Below are positions 8,006-16,500 of a stretch of 64,000 nt of DNA, piece after piece. The notes under the pieces are model-generated. The model saw nothing but the letters and a program-made list of their open reading frames with translations. It was not told the origin of the DNA and ran no database searches. The DNA is from Chelatococcus sp. (GTDB taxonomy: Bacteria; Pseudomonadota; Alphaproteobacteria; Rhizobiales; Beijerinckiaceae). Each line of letters opens with the position of its first letter. Position 1 is the first letter of the stretch. The position numbers and the translations under genes are program-made. The stretch is from assembly GCA_003248805.1 (NCBI GenBank), contig QFQY01000012.1, positions 1 to 64,000 on the forward strand. The letters run 5' to 3'.

Positions 8006-9379
8006 TCACTCCGCCGCCTGCATCGCCCTCTGCCGCAGCGGCGTGTCGGCAATCCCGGCCTTCGCCAGCTTCTCCGGCAGCGGGCCGCCCGTCGCCCAGT
8101 CGAGCAGCTCGGCGGTGTGGACCACCGGCGTCGCCGCCCCCTTGTCGGCGAAGCCCTTCGCGAGCTGGGTCATGCAGCCGATATTGCCGGTCGCGACGAA
8201 GAGCGGCTTCGTCTTCTCGATGTTGCCGACCTTGCGCTCGCGCAGCTTCCCCGCGATCTCGGGCTGGAGGATGTTGTAGACGCCGGCCGAGCCGCAGCAG
8301 ATATGGCCCTCCGGCACCTCCTTCACCTTGAAGCCCGCCGCCGTGAGCAGGCGCTTCGGCCCGTCCTTGAGCTGCTGGCCGTGCTGCATCGAGCAGGCGG
8401 AGTGGTAGGCGATGGGGTGGCCGGTCTCGCGGACGGGCTCGATTGCCAGCGTCTCCAGATATTCCGTGATGTCCTTGGCCAGCGCCGAGACGCGCGCCGC
8501 CTTCTCGGCATAGGCCGGCTCGTTGCGGAACATGAAGCCGTAGTCCTTGATCGTCGTGCCGCAGCCCGAGGCCGTGATCAGGATGGCGTCGAGCCCCTTG
8601 CCGTCGATCTCGGCCGTCCAGGCGTCGACATTGGCGCGCGCGAAGGCGAGCGCGTCATGCTCGCGGCCCATATGGTGGACGAGCGCGCCGCAGCAGCCCT
8701 CCCCCTTCGGCAGCACGACCTCGACGCCATGGCGCGTCAGCAGCCGGATCGTCGCCTCGTTGATCCCCGGGTCGAGCACCGGCTGGGCGCAGCCGGAGAG
8801 CAGCGCGACGCGCTTCTGCCGCGGGACCTCGGGCACGAAGCTCTGCGGACCCTCCATCGCCGAGCGCGACGGCAGCCGCGCGGGCGCCAGCGCGAGCATC
8901 GCCTTCAGGCGCCCGCCGACGAGCGGGAGCGCGCCGAGCGCCGGGCCGAGCGGCTTGGCCAGCATCGCCCCCAGCATGGCGAGACGGAAACGGCCGGGAT
9001 AGGGCAGGATCGCGCCGAGCACGCGCCGCAGCAGCCGGTCGTGCCAGGAGCGCTCATAGGTCTCCTCGATATGGGCGCGGGCATGGTCGACGAGGTGCAT
9101 GTAGTGCACGCCGGACGGGCAGGTCGACATGCAGGAGAGGCAGGAGAGGCAGCGGTCGACATGCTTCACCACCTCGGGGGTGGCAGGCTTGCCGTTCTCC
9201 AGCATGTCCTTGATCAGATAGATGCGCCCGCGCGGGGAATCGAGCTCGTCGCCGAGCAGGAGATAGGTCGGGCAGGTCGCGGTGCAGAAGCCGCAATGCA
9301 CGCAGGTGCGCAGGATCTTCTCCGAAGCCGGGAGGCGCGGATCGGAAGCGAGACGGTCGGGGGTGAAGTTGGTCTGCAT
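8006..9379 (-). CDS. glcF: Glycolate oxidase iron-sulfur subunit GlcF
   Basis: This is the electron-transfer subunit of membrane-associated glycolate oxidase, which converts glycolate to glyoxylate with GlcD and GlcE. Two 4Fe-4S motifs lie near the N-terminus (CVHCGFCTATCP and CLSCLSCMSTCP), followed by two CCG (DUF224) repeats with GEGCCGALVHHMG and GHICCGSAGVYN. The start MQTNFTPDRL at 9379 gives 457 aa, in line with the family. It is the last gene of the leftward operon glcD - GIY-YIG - glcE - DUF2585 - glcF, six bases after the DUF2585 gene. Confidence 0.92.
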   Translation of the reverse strand: MQTNFTPDRLASDPRLPASEKILRTCVHCGFCTATCPTYLLLGDELDSPRGRIYLIKDMLENGKPATPEVVKHVDRCLSCLSCMSTCPSGVHYMHLVDHARAHIEETYERSWHDRLLRRVLGAILPYPGRFRLAMLGAMLAKPLGPALGALPLVGGRLKAMLALAPARLPSRSAMEGPQSFVPEVPRQKRVALLSGCAQPVLDPGINEATIRLLTRHGVEVVLPKGEGCCGALVHHMGREHDALAFARANVDAWTAEIDGKGLDAILITASGCGTTIKDYGFMFRNEPAYAEKAARVSALAKDITEYLETLAIEPVRETGHPIAYHSACSMQHGQQLKDGPKRLLTAAGFKVKEVPEGHICCGSAGVYNILQPEIAGKLRERKVGNIEKTKPLFVATGNIGCMTQLAKGFADKGAATPVVHTAELLDWATGGPLPEKLAKAGIADTPLRQRAMQAAE

Positions 9380-9384
9380 GTCTC

Positions 9385-10026
9385 TCAGGCTCCACCCTGC
9401 CAGGCTTTGATCCAGTCGAGCGGATACAGCAGCATGATCACGTTCAAGGTCAGGTTGTCGCGGATCAGCCAGCCGACTACCAGTTCCATCGCGAGCGCGG
9501 ACGCGACCGTCACCCGGACGGGGAGGACCCGCGCCGCGAGGAAGCCCGCGATCATCGCCAGGATGTCGCAGACCGAGTTGAGGACGCTGTCGCCGTAATA
9601 GTCGAGCGAGATGGTCGTGGCGCGGTAATGCTCGATCACCGCATTCGTATTCTCGGCGATCTCCCAGGAGGCTTCCAGCAGGATCGACAGGATCAGGGCC
9701 AGGCCAAACGAAACCGGCAGGCCGGTGATACGCCGAACCAGCCAGAACAGCCCGTAGAACAGGAAGCCGTGAATGATGTGGGAGAAGGTGTACCAGTCGG
9801 CGATGTGCTGGGAGTTCTCCGAGGACCTCACCTCGCCGTGCCAGGGTTTGACGAAGCCGCATTTGCAGATCGGCTCGCGCCCCATGGCGGTCAGGATCGC
9901 GGCGGCCGCGACGATCAGCAGCAACACGATCAGGCCGACTGTCCAGGGCGCCAGCCGGCCAGGGGCCCAGGCGGCGCGAGGGTCGGGCGCGCGTCCTGCC
10001 GCGTTCAACGTCTCAGCGAGCGTCAT
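9385..10026 (-). CDS. DUF2585 family membrane protein
   Basis: This is a 213-aa inner-membrane protein with about five hydrophobic segments (first at residues 29-50, VGLIVLLLIVAAAAILTAMG). It has a CKCGFVKPWHGEV motif and SSENSQHIADWYTFSHIIHGFLF, which are hallmarks of DUF2585. Its function is unknown. The ATG overlaps the glcE stop by one base (TGATG) and glcF follows closely, so it is made with the glycolate oxidase subunits; a membrane anchor or accessory role is possible but unproven. Confidence 0.8.
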   Translation of the reverse strand: MTLAETLNAAGRAPDPRAAWAPGRLAPWTVGLIVLLLIVAAAAILTAMGREPICKCGFVKPWHGEVRSSENSQHIADWYTFSHIIHGFLFYGLFWLVRRITGLPVSFGLALILSILLEASWEIAENTNAVIEHYRATTISLDYYGDSVLNSVCDILAMIAGFLAARVLPVRVTVASALAMELVVGWLIRDNLTLNVIMLLYPLDWIKAWQGGA

Positions 10027-11207
10027 CACATCCCCACATAGATCCGCCCCGGCTCGAAGATGCCATCTGGATCGAAGCTCGCCTTGATGCCGGCCGAGAC
10101 CCGCATCAGCGGCTCCGCGAGCGGCTGGAAGACCGGCACGGCGGCGCGAACCGCATCGGGCGCGCGCACCAGCGTGGCGTAGCCGCCCAGACGCGCCACC
10201 GCCGCGCGGATCGCCGAGGCCCCCGCATCGCCCTGCGCCGGCACGGCGAGCCAGACGAGGCCGCCGCCCCAGTCGTAGAACCAGCGCGCCTGCGGAATGG
10301 CGAGCGCGGCCATCGCCTTCGGACCGTTCGTCGGCGCGAGCGAGAGGCGCCAGACCGCCTCCTGCGTGCCGGCGAAGACGCGGGCATCCCGGATGTCGCG
10401 CCAGAGGCTGGACGAATCCTCGCCCTCCAGCCGCTCCGGCACGCCATATTCGCCGAGCAGCAGGGCGAGCTCGCCGGAGCGGTACTCGATCGAATCCGCG
10501 AAATTCTCGAGCCTGAGCAGCGTCAGCGCCGCCTCGCCCGCGATCCCCGCCGGGAGATGGGCCGCCGCCATCGGCTCGAAGGGCGAGCCCAGAGCCTTGG
10601 CGAGCAGCGCGACGCCCTCCTCGTCGGAGAGCCCCCGCCATTGCAGGGTGACGATGCGCTCCGGCCTCGGCAGTACCCGGAACGTGACCTCGGTCAGGAA
10701 GCCGAGCGTGCCGAAGGCGCCGGCGGAGAGCTTCACGAGGTCGAGCCCGGTGACGTTCTTCATCACGCGCCCGCCGGATTTGACGATCTCGCCACGGCCG
10801 TTGACCAGGCGCACGCCGATCAGCGAATCGCGGGCGGCGCCGGCGTTGATCCGGCGCGGGCCGGAGATGTTGGCGGCAGCGACCGCGCCGATGCTGGGCG
10901 TGCCGTCGCTGCCGTAGAGCGGACGATGGTCCATGGGCTCGAAGGGCAGGATCTGGCCCTTCTCGGCCAGCGCCTGCTCGATCTCCGCGAGCGGCGTGCC
11001 GGCGCGGGCCGAGATCACCATCTCGGAGGGCTCGTAGAGCGTGATGCCGGTGAGGCCCGCGCTGGCGATCGTGCTGGCGGCCTGGGACGGGCGCCCGAGT
11101 CCGGCGCGCGTGCCGCCGCCGCGGATCGCGAGCGGCGTGCCGGCGGCGATCGCCGAGACGACCACGGCGCGCGCCTGCGCCTCGGTGGTGGGGGTGTGGA
11201 CGATCAT
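10026..11207 (-). CDS. glcE: Glycolate oxidase FAD-binding subunit GlcE
   Basis: This is the second FAD-domain subunit of glycolate oxidase. It has an FAD-binding PCMH domain: AIRGGGTRAGLGRPSQA near residue 30, then GSDGTPSIGAVAAANISGPRRINAGA and KNVTGLDLVKLSAGAFGTLG. Length is 393 aa from the ATG at 11207, which has a strong GGGGGAG ribosome binding site; a longer frame reaches into the repeat upstream. The gene lies between the second GIY-YIG gene and DUF2585. Confidence 0.9.
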   Translation of the reverse strand: MIVHTPTTEAQARAVVVSAIAAGTPLAIRGGGTRAGLGRPSQAASTIASAGLTGITLYEPSEMVISARAGTPLAEIEQALAEKGQILPFEPMDHRPLYGSDGTPSIGAVAAANISGPRRINAGAARDSLIGVRLVNGRGEIVKSGGRVMKNVTGLDLVKLSAGAFGTLGFLTEVTFRVLPRPERIVTLQWRGLSDEEGVALLAKALGSPFEPMAAAHLPAGIAGEAALTLLRLENFADSIEYRSGELALLLGEYGVPERLEGEDSSSLWRDIRDARVFAGTQEAVWRLSLAPTNGPKAMAALAIPQARWFYDWGGGLVWLAVPAQGDAGASAIRAAVARLGGYATLVRAPDAVRAAVPVFQPLAEPLMRVSAGIKASFDPDGIFEPGRIYVGM

Positions 11208-11218
11208 AGGCTCCCCCC

Positions 11219-11363
11219 CGTCATTCCGGGGCTTCGCGCAGCGAAGAACCCGGAACCCACGACTGGGCAAATCGCTTCGTCCAGCACGCGAAAGCAGACG
11301 ATCCAACGGGTTTCACCCGGTCGTGGGTTCCGGGTTCGGCCCCGAGGGCCGCCCCGGAATGAC
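11219..11363. repeat. Intergenic palindromic element (copy E)
   Basis: This is a long imperfect palindrome from CGTCATTCCGGGG...CCGGAACCCACGAC to GTCGTGGGTTCCGG...CCCCGGAATGAC, about 145 bp. Its right part (11313-11337) matches 11672-11696 exactly over 25 bases as a direct repeat, so two copies of the same half-element bracket the GIY-YIG gene. Confidence 0.75.
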
Positions 11364-11381
11364 AGGGCGGCGCGAAGCCCC

Positions 11382-11675
11382 TCAAGCGAGCCCTTCATAG
11401 AGGTCTTTCCATTCGGGATTGATGTCCTCGATCAACTTGATCTTCCAAGCCCTGCGCCACTTCTTCAACACCTTCTCGCGGTCGATGGCATCCCGGATGT
11501 CTGCGAACTCTTCGTACCAAACCAGACGATCAACATCGTAACGGCTCGTGAAACCGGCGTTCTGCTTCGCCTTATGCTCAAAGGCGCGCCTCGCGAGATC
11601 GTTGGTGACGCCGAGATAAAGCGTGCCGCTTCGTTTGCTGGCCATGAGATAGAGGAAGTACGGCATCCGTCTCAC
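11382..11675 (-). CDS. Small GIY-YIG nuclease-domain protein (copy 2)
   Basis: This is a second single-domain GIY-YIG protein, about 97 aa from the GTG at 11675 (or 94 aa from the ATG at 11666, MPYFLYLMASK). It has YFLYLMASKRSGTLYLGVT, then LARRAFEHK and a Glu/Lys-rich half. It aligns over its full length with copy 1 (RSGTLYLGVTNDLARR against RGTLYLGVTADLVRR; RLVWYEEFADI against KLVWFEEFGEI), so the two are paralogues. It sits between glcD and glcE, co-directional, with repeat copies E and F on either side. Confidence 0.8.
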   Translation of the reverse strand: MRRMPYFLYLMASKRSGTLYLGVTNDLARRAFEHKAKQNAGFTSRYDVDRLVWYEEFADIRDAIDREKVLKKWRRAWKIKLIEDINPEWKDLYEGLA

Positions 11676-11720
11676 CCGGTCGTGGGTTCCGGGTTCTCGC
11701 TGCGCGAGCCCCGGAATGAC
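11672..11720. repeat. Intergenic palindromic element (copy F, half-element)
   Basis: It runs from TCACCCGGTCGTGGGTTCC to GCCCCGGAATGAC. It matches the right half of copy E in the same orientation; the first 25 bases are identical. It overlaps the start of GIY-YIG copy 2 and lies just after the glcD stop. Confidence 0.7.
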
Positions 11721-11724
11721 AAAA

Positions 11725-13170
11725 CTACGCCGCGACCCTTCCTTCGAGCGGGAACACCTTGGCCGGGTTGAGAAGCCAGGCGGGATCGAACACCGCCCTC
11801 ACCCGCATCTGCTGGGCGAGGTCCTCCGGATTGAACTGGAAGGTCATCAGGTCGCGCTTCTCGATGCCGACGCCGTGCTCGCCGGTGAGGCAGCCGCCGA
11901 CCTCGACGCAGAGCTTGAGGATGTCCATGCCGGCATCCTCCGCCTTCTGCGCCTCGACGGGATCGTTGCAGTTGTAGAGGATCAGCGGGTGCAGATTGCC
12001 GTCGCCGGCGTGGAAGACGTTGGCGACGCGAAGCCCGTAGCCCTTCACGATCTCGTCCATGCGGCGCAGCACATGGGGAAGCTGGCCGGTGGGGATCGTG
12101 CCGTCCATGCAGATGTAATCGGCGATGCGGCCGGTGGCACCGAAAGCCGATTTGCGCCCCTTCCAGATCGCCGCCGCCTCCATCGCGGATTTCGACTCCT
12201 TGACGGTGGTCACGCCATGCTCGCGCGAGATCGCGACGATGCGGGCGAGCTGAGCGTCCATCTCGGTGTCCGAGCCCTCGACCTCGATGATCAGCAGCGC
12301 CTCGACATCCATCGGATAGCCGGCCTTGGCGAAGGCCTCGCAGATCTCGATCGCCGGCTTGTCCATGAACTCCATCGCGACCGGGATGATGCCGGCGCCG
12401 ATGATCGCCGCCACGGCCGCGCCCGCCTGCTCGCTGGTCGGGAAGCCGAAGAGCACGGGCCGCGCGCCCTCGGCCGCGCGCAGGATGCGCACCGTCGCCT
12501 CGGTGACGATGCCGAGCTGGCCCTCGGAGCCGTTGATCAGGCCGAGCAGGTCGTAGCCGGGGGAATCGAGATGGGCGCCGCCGATCTCGGCGATGCTGCC
12601 GTCGAGCATCACCATGGTGACGCCGAGCACGTTGTTGGTGGTGACGCCGTATTTCAGGCAGTGGGCGCCGCCGGAATTCATGCCGATATTGCCGCCGATC
12701 GAGCAGGCGAGCTGGGAGGACGGATCGGGCGCGTAGAAGAAGCCCTCGACCGAGACCGCGCCGGTGACGGCGAGATTGGTCACGCCCGCCTCGACCCGGG
12801 CGACACGGTTGGCATAGTCGATCTCGAGGATGCGGTTCATCTTGGAGACGCCGATCACGACCGCGTCCTCCTGCGGGATCGCGCCGCCGGCGAGCGACGT
12901 GCCCGCGCCGCGCGGCACCACCGGCACGCCCTGCTCGTTGCAATAGCGCAGCACCGCCGCGACCTCCTTCGTGGTCGAGGGCAGCACCACGGCGAGCGGC
13001 AGCCGCCGATAGGCCGTCAGAGCGTCGGTCTCGTAGGGTCGGCGCTCGTCGACCGCCGTGATCAGCGCCTCGGGCGCAACGAGGCCCGCGAGCCCGGCGA
13101 CGATCTCCTCGCGGCGGGCTAGAATCGCCGGATCCGGCGTCGGAAATGCGATGGCGGACATGGACGTCAC
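11725..13170 (-). CDS. glcD: Glycolate oxidase subunit GlcD (FAD-linked oxidase)
   Basis: This is the catalytic FAD subunit that oxidises glycolate (and D-lactate) to the 2-oxo acid. The PCMH FAD-binding segment shows VPVVPRGAGTSLAGGA, then SSQLACSIGGNIGMNSGGAHCLKYG; the FAD-oxidase C-terminal domain ends with GGCLTGEHGVGIEKRDLM. Length is 481 aa, normal for GlcD. It is the first gene of the operon; glcE and glcF follow leftwards, interrupted by the GIY-YIG cassette. A LysR gene diverges upstream. Confidence 0.92.
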   Translation of the reverse strand: MTSMSAIAFPTPDPAILARREEIVAGLAGLVAPEALITAVDERRPYETDALTAYRRLPLAVVLPSTTKEVAAVLRYCNEQGVPVVPRGAGTSLAGGAIPQEDAVVIGVSKMNRILEIDYANRVARVEAGVTNLAVTGAVSVEGFFYAPDPSSQLACSIGGNIGMNSGGAHCLKYGVTTNNVLGVTMVMLDGSIAEIGGAHLDSPGYDLLGLINGSEGQLGIVTEATVRILRAAEGARPVLFGFPTSEQAGAAVAAIIGAGIIPVAMEFMDKPAIEICEAFAKAGYPMDVEALLIIEVEGSDTEMDAQLARIVAISREHGVTTVKESKSAMEAAAIWKGRKSAFGATGRIADYICMDGTIPTGQLPHVLRRMDEIVKGYGLRVANVFHAGDGNLHPLILYNCNDPVEAQKAEDAGMDILKLCVEVGGCLTGEHGVGIEKRDLMTFQFNPEDLAQQMRVRAVFDPAWLLNPAKVFPLEGRVAA

Positions 13171-13190
13171 TCCCTCCTGTTCCGCCGCCA

Positions 13191-13294
13191 GCCCTCATCC
13201 TGAGGAGTGCTCGCAGAGTACGTCTCGAAGGATGATCCAGAGCACGGTGGAGCATCCTTCGAGACGCCGCTACGCGGCTCCTCAGGATGAGGGC
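13191..13294. repeat. Long intergenic palindrome between glcD and LysR gene
   Basis: The arms GCCCTCATCCTGAGGAG... and ...CTCCTCAGGATGAGGGC pair end to end, with inner arms around GTCTCGAAGGATG/CATCCTTCGAGAC. This type is common in Rhizobiales intergenic DNA and is different from the CGTCAT elements. It sits where the divergent glcD and LysR promoters would be expected. Confidence 0.75.
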
Positions 13295-13406
13295 TCGCAG
13301 ACGGGAACGCCCGAGCAGCCTAGACGAATTCCAACACGCTTGCAGCGTCGGTAGCAGCCATGATTATTTCCGAAAAGGAAAAGATCGGCGGAGAGCGAAG
13401 ACCTTC

Positions 13407-14312
13407 ATGGACCGGTTCGGCGATCTCGACGTCTTCGCCCATGTCGTGACCGGCAAGAGCATGTCGGAAGCGGGGCGCCGGCTCGGGCTGTCGCCCGCCG
13501 TGATCTCGAAGCGCATCCGCCGTCTGGAGGAGCGGCTCGGCGTGCGCCTGCTGCAACGCACAACGCGCCAGCTCGCGCTGACCGAGGCGGGACAGGGCTT
13601 CTACGAGCGCGTCGTCTCGATCCTGTCGTCGGTCGAGGAGGCGGAGGCCTGGGTCGCGAGCGGCGCCGGCCAGGCGCGGGGCACGCTGAGGGTCTCGGCG
13701 CCGACCTCCTTCGGACGGCTGCACATCGCGCCGCATCTGAAGCCCTTCCTCGATGCCCATCCGCAGGTGGCCGTCGATCTCTCGCTGTCCGACGCCTTCG
13801 TCGACGTGGTGGGGGAAGGCTTCGACGTCGCGATCCGGATCGCCGACCTGCAGGATTCCAGCCTCGTCGCCAAGCGGCTGGCGCCGAACCACCGGGTGCT
13901 GTGCGCCGCGCGCCGCTACGTCTCGGAGCACGGCCTGCCACAGGACATCGCGGCGCTCGAACGGCACACGCTGATCGCCCACAACGCCGACCATTGGCGG
14001 CTCGACGGCCCCGGAGGCCCCGTGACGGTGCGGGTCAACGGGCCGCTGCGGACGAATTCGAGCGAGGTCGTGCGCGAGGCGCTTCTGGCCGGGCTCGGCA
14101 TCGCATTGCGCTCGACCTGGGATGTCGGGCCCGAGCTCAAATCGGGCGAGCTGGTGCGGCTCCTGCCCGACTATTCGGTGGGCAGCCGGGTCGCGGTGCA
14201 TGCCGTCTATCCGAGCCGCCGGCACATGGAGCAGAAGGTGCGCGCCTTCGTCGATTATCTCGGCGCCCTGTACGGCCAGACGCCATACTGGGATGACGGG
14301 CTCGCGCTCTAG
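13407..14312 (+). CDS. LysR-family transcriptional regulator
   Basis: This is a 301-aa regulator with the N-terminal winged HTH (MSEAGRRLGLSPAVISKRIRRLEERLGVRLLQRTTRQ, residues about 15-50) and a LysR substrate-binding domain that begins around GTLRVSAPTSFG. The ATG at 13407 has GGAGAG upstream. It is divergent from glcD, so it may control the glycolate oxidase operon, but that is inference. Its stop overlaps the stop of the convergent lipoprotein gene by four bases. Confidence 0.88.
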   Translation: MDRFGDLDVFAHVVTGKSMSEAGRRLGLSPAVISKRIRRLEERLGVRLLQRTTRQLALTEAGQGFYERVVSILSSVEEAEAWVASGAGQARGTLRVSAPTSFGRLHIAPHLKPFLDAHPQVAVDLSLSDAFVDVVGEGFDVAIRIADLQDSSLVAKRLAPNHRVLCAARRYVSEHGLPQDIAALERHTLIAHNADHWRLDGPGGPVTVRVNGPLRTNSSEVVREALLAGLGIALRSTWDVGPELKSGELVRLLPDYSVGSRVAVHAVYPSRRHMEQKVRAFVDYLGALYGQTPYWDDGLAL

Positions 14313-15190
14313 GAGGGCGGCCTTACGGGGGTCGGCGCCAGCGCGACGACGCCAGAGTCCGCAGCGCCCTTATCCGTCCATTCCGGCGGCGCGCCCACGA
14401 CGCCGCCCAGGAATCCGGTCACGCCGGGAGCGCGCCCGAAGGCCTCGCAGAGGACCTGTTTCGGCGCCCCGCCGGCCATGGTCTGGAGGCGCTGCGCTGA
14501 CGGCAGTCCCGGCACCTTTCCGAACGGACTCTCTCCGGTGACTAGCAGGGTGCTGAAATCGTCGCCGAAGGCGCCGGCAAACTCATAGGCATCTCCCGCC
14601 GCAGAGACGCGTGTCGTCCCGAACAAGGCGTTCGCGCCGCGACCCCAGACCATCGCGGCGCGCTGCTCGCCGGCCCTGCCGCGCGCCTCGGCCTCGACGG
14701 ACAGGCTGCCGAGTCCGATCGGGAGACGCAGGCTCGGGCCTGGGATGTCGGGAAGCAGCACCGATTTGGCGATCGACGCCGCCTTGGAGGCCGCAGCCGC
14801 GTATTCATTGGTCGGCGCGATGTCGGACACGAAGGCCTGAACCGTCAGATCGGCCTGCTTGCCGGCAACCACGGTGAAGCGTTCGCCGAGTCCGACGCAG
14901 AGCGAGCGGTCGATTGCATTGGCGATCAGCCGGCGCTGCTCGTCCGAGACCGGCGCGCCCTGCGCCTTGGGAGTGAACGAGGTCGGCACGATGCGCACCG
15001 TCTTCGCGGCGATCACCGCGGGCTTGTCGACCGAAATCTGCGACTGGGTCAGAACGCCGTCAGAACGCACCAGGCCGGCATAGGAGGACAGGGACCCCGC
15101 CTGGTCCAGCGAGGCGCTGGCGCAGCCGGCGAGCGCGCCCGCCAGCGCCAGACCCACGCTTCGACCGGCAGCCCGGCCTGCCGATCGCAT
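14309..15190 (-). CDS. Putative lipoprotein, DUF3313-like
   Basis: This is a 293-aa protein with a lipoprotein signal: MRSAGRAAGRSVGLALAGALAGCAS, where the LAGC lipobox would place Cys at residue 23. The body (SYAGLVRSDGVLTQSQISVDKP, then DLTVQAFVSDIAPTNEY) resembles DUF3313 lipoproteins of unknown function, probably outer-membrane anchored. A longer frame to 15343 exists, but the start at 15190 places the signal peptide at the N-terminus. It is convergent with the LysR gene. Confidence 0.65.
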   Translation of the reverse strand: MRSAGRAAGRSVGLALAGALAGCASASLDQAGSLSSYAGLVRSDGVLTQSQISVDKPAVIAAKTVRIVPTSFTPKAQGAPVSDEQRRLIANAIDRSLCVGLGERFTVVAGKQADLTVQAFVSDIAPTNEYAAAASKAASIAKSVLLPDIPGPSLRLPIGLGSLSVEAEARGRAGEQRAAMVWGRGANALFGTTRVSAAGDAYEFAGAFGDDFSTLLVTGESPFGKVPGLPSAQRLQTMAGGAPKQVLCEAFGRAPGVTGFLGGVVGAPPEWTDKGAADSGVVALAPTPVRPPS

Positions 15191-15470
15191 CGCGACCAAG
15201 CACCGCCCGCGCAGCCGCCCGTCGCTCCCCGGATTGCGCATCGCTGTCCCCGCCACCCCGACCGTCGGGTTCCCAGGCGGGAAGGGCCCAAGGATTGCGG
15301 CGCTTATGGCGCGGTCTGCAGCCTGGAAACGCGAGGAAACCAAATCGCCGGCGCCCGCGCAAATACGGCCCCGCCCCAGCCATCAACCTCAGCGGCCGAG
15401 GAGCCTCCCAGCGACTTGTCCACAACGACGCGATCCCCGATGGTCATCGCCGGTCAAGGAGAGGCGATTC

Positions 15471-16409
15471 ATGTTCGGCGTTCTCGAAGGCACCGGGGTC
15501 GAGGTTCTGGACCCGCGCTTCTTCCGCATCGTGCCGGGCTCGGCGCGGGTGGAGCGGCTCTGGACCGGGGCGCGCTGGTCGGAGGGACCGGCCTGGTTTC
15601 CGGCCCATAACAGCCTGGTCTGGTCCGACATCCCCAACGACAGGATGCTGCGCTACGACGCACTGACCGGCCATGTCGGCGTCTTCCGCCAGCCGGCGCG
15701 CAACAGCAACGGCAACACGGTCGACGCGCAAGGCCGGCTCGTCACCTGCGAGCACGGGGGACGGCAGGTGACGCGCACGGAGCATGACGGCTCCATCACC
15801 GTGCTCGCCAGCCATTTCGGCGGCAGGCGCCTGAACTCCCCCAACGACGTGGTGGTGAAGTCGGACGGCTCGATCTGGTTCACCGACCCCGATTACGGCA
15901 TCCTCAGCGATTACGAGGGCGACCGGGCCGAGAGCGAGATCGGCGCCTGCAACGTCTACCGGATCGACGGGCGCACCGGCGAGATCGCCGTCGTGGCCGA
16001 TGATTTCGTCAAGCCGAACGGGCTCGCCTTCTCGCCCGACGAGAGCATTCTCTACATCGCCGACAGCGCGGCCAGCGCCTCGCCCCAGGAGAGCCGCCGG
16101 CATATCCGCGCCTGCGCGGTCGGTCCGGACGGCACGACGCTCGGACGATCGGAGGTTTTCGCGACGTGCAAGGCGGGGGTGTTCGACGGGTTCCGGCTCG
16201 ACCGGACGGGACGGCTCTGGACCAGCACGGCGGAGGGCGTCGAGATCTTCGATCCGGACGGGACGCTGATCGGCAAGATCGCCATCCCCGAGATCGTCGC
16301 CAATGTCTGCTGGGGCGGACCGAAGCTCAATCGCCTCTTCATCTGCGGCACGACCTCGCTCTACGCGGTGATGACGCACACCAACGGGGCGACGCGGCCG
16401 GGCGCCTGA
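15471..16409 (+). CDS. SMP-30/gluconolactonase-type beta-propeller lactonase
   Basis: This is a 312-aa protein of the SMP-30/gluconolactonase/LRE family, which hydrolyses sugar lactones. Motifs include RWSEGPAWFPAHNSLVWSD, NSNGNTVDAQGRLVTCEH, LNSPNDVVVKSDGSIWFTDP (metal-site Asn/Asp) and PNGLAFSPDESILYIADS. The start ATG has AAGGAGAGG upstream. The substrate is not evident from the neighbours. The cytoplasmic or periplasmic location is unclear; no signal peptide is seen. Confidence 0.88.
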   Translation: MFGVLEGTGVEVLDPRFFRIVPGSARVERLWTGARWSEGPAWFPAHNSLVWSDIPNDRMLRYDALTGHVGVFRQPARNSNGNTVDAQGRLVTCEHGGRQVTRTEHDGSITVLASHFGGRRLNSPNDVVVKSDGSIWFTDPDYGILSDYEGDRAESEIGACNVYRIDGRTGEIAVVADDFVKPNGLAFSPDESILYIADSAASASPQESRRHIRACAVGPDGTTLGRSEVFATCKAGVFDGFRLDRTGRLWTSTAEGVEIFDPDGTLIGKIAIPEIVANVCWGGPKLNRLFICGTTSLYAVMTHTNGATRPGA

Positions 16410-16468
16410 CGCAGGCCTCATACACCGCGCGAGAGCCGGCATCGCGGCTGGCACATGACTTGCTGAAT

Positions 16469-16500
16469 TGCATGCATCTTCTCCCCGCGAGGTGCATGCA
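16469..16500. promoter_or_regulatory. Paired TGCATGCA octamers upstream of peptide-binding protein gene
   Basis: Two copies of the self-palindromic octamer TGCATGCA lie at 16469-16476 and 16493-16500, 24 bp apart start to start; the second ends on the A of the start codon. They could form a hairpin over the ribosome binding site (GCGAGG) or be a repressor site. No known regulator can be named. Confidence 0.35.

Noticed and set aside
5802..13294. Possible CRISPR array from the many repeats
   Set aside because: The repeats are palindromic, irregularly spaced and separated by genes; there are no uniform spacers and no cas genes.
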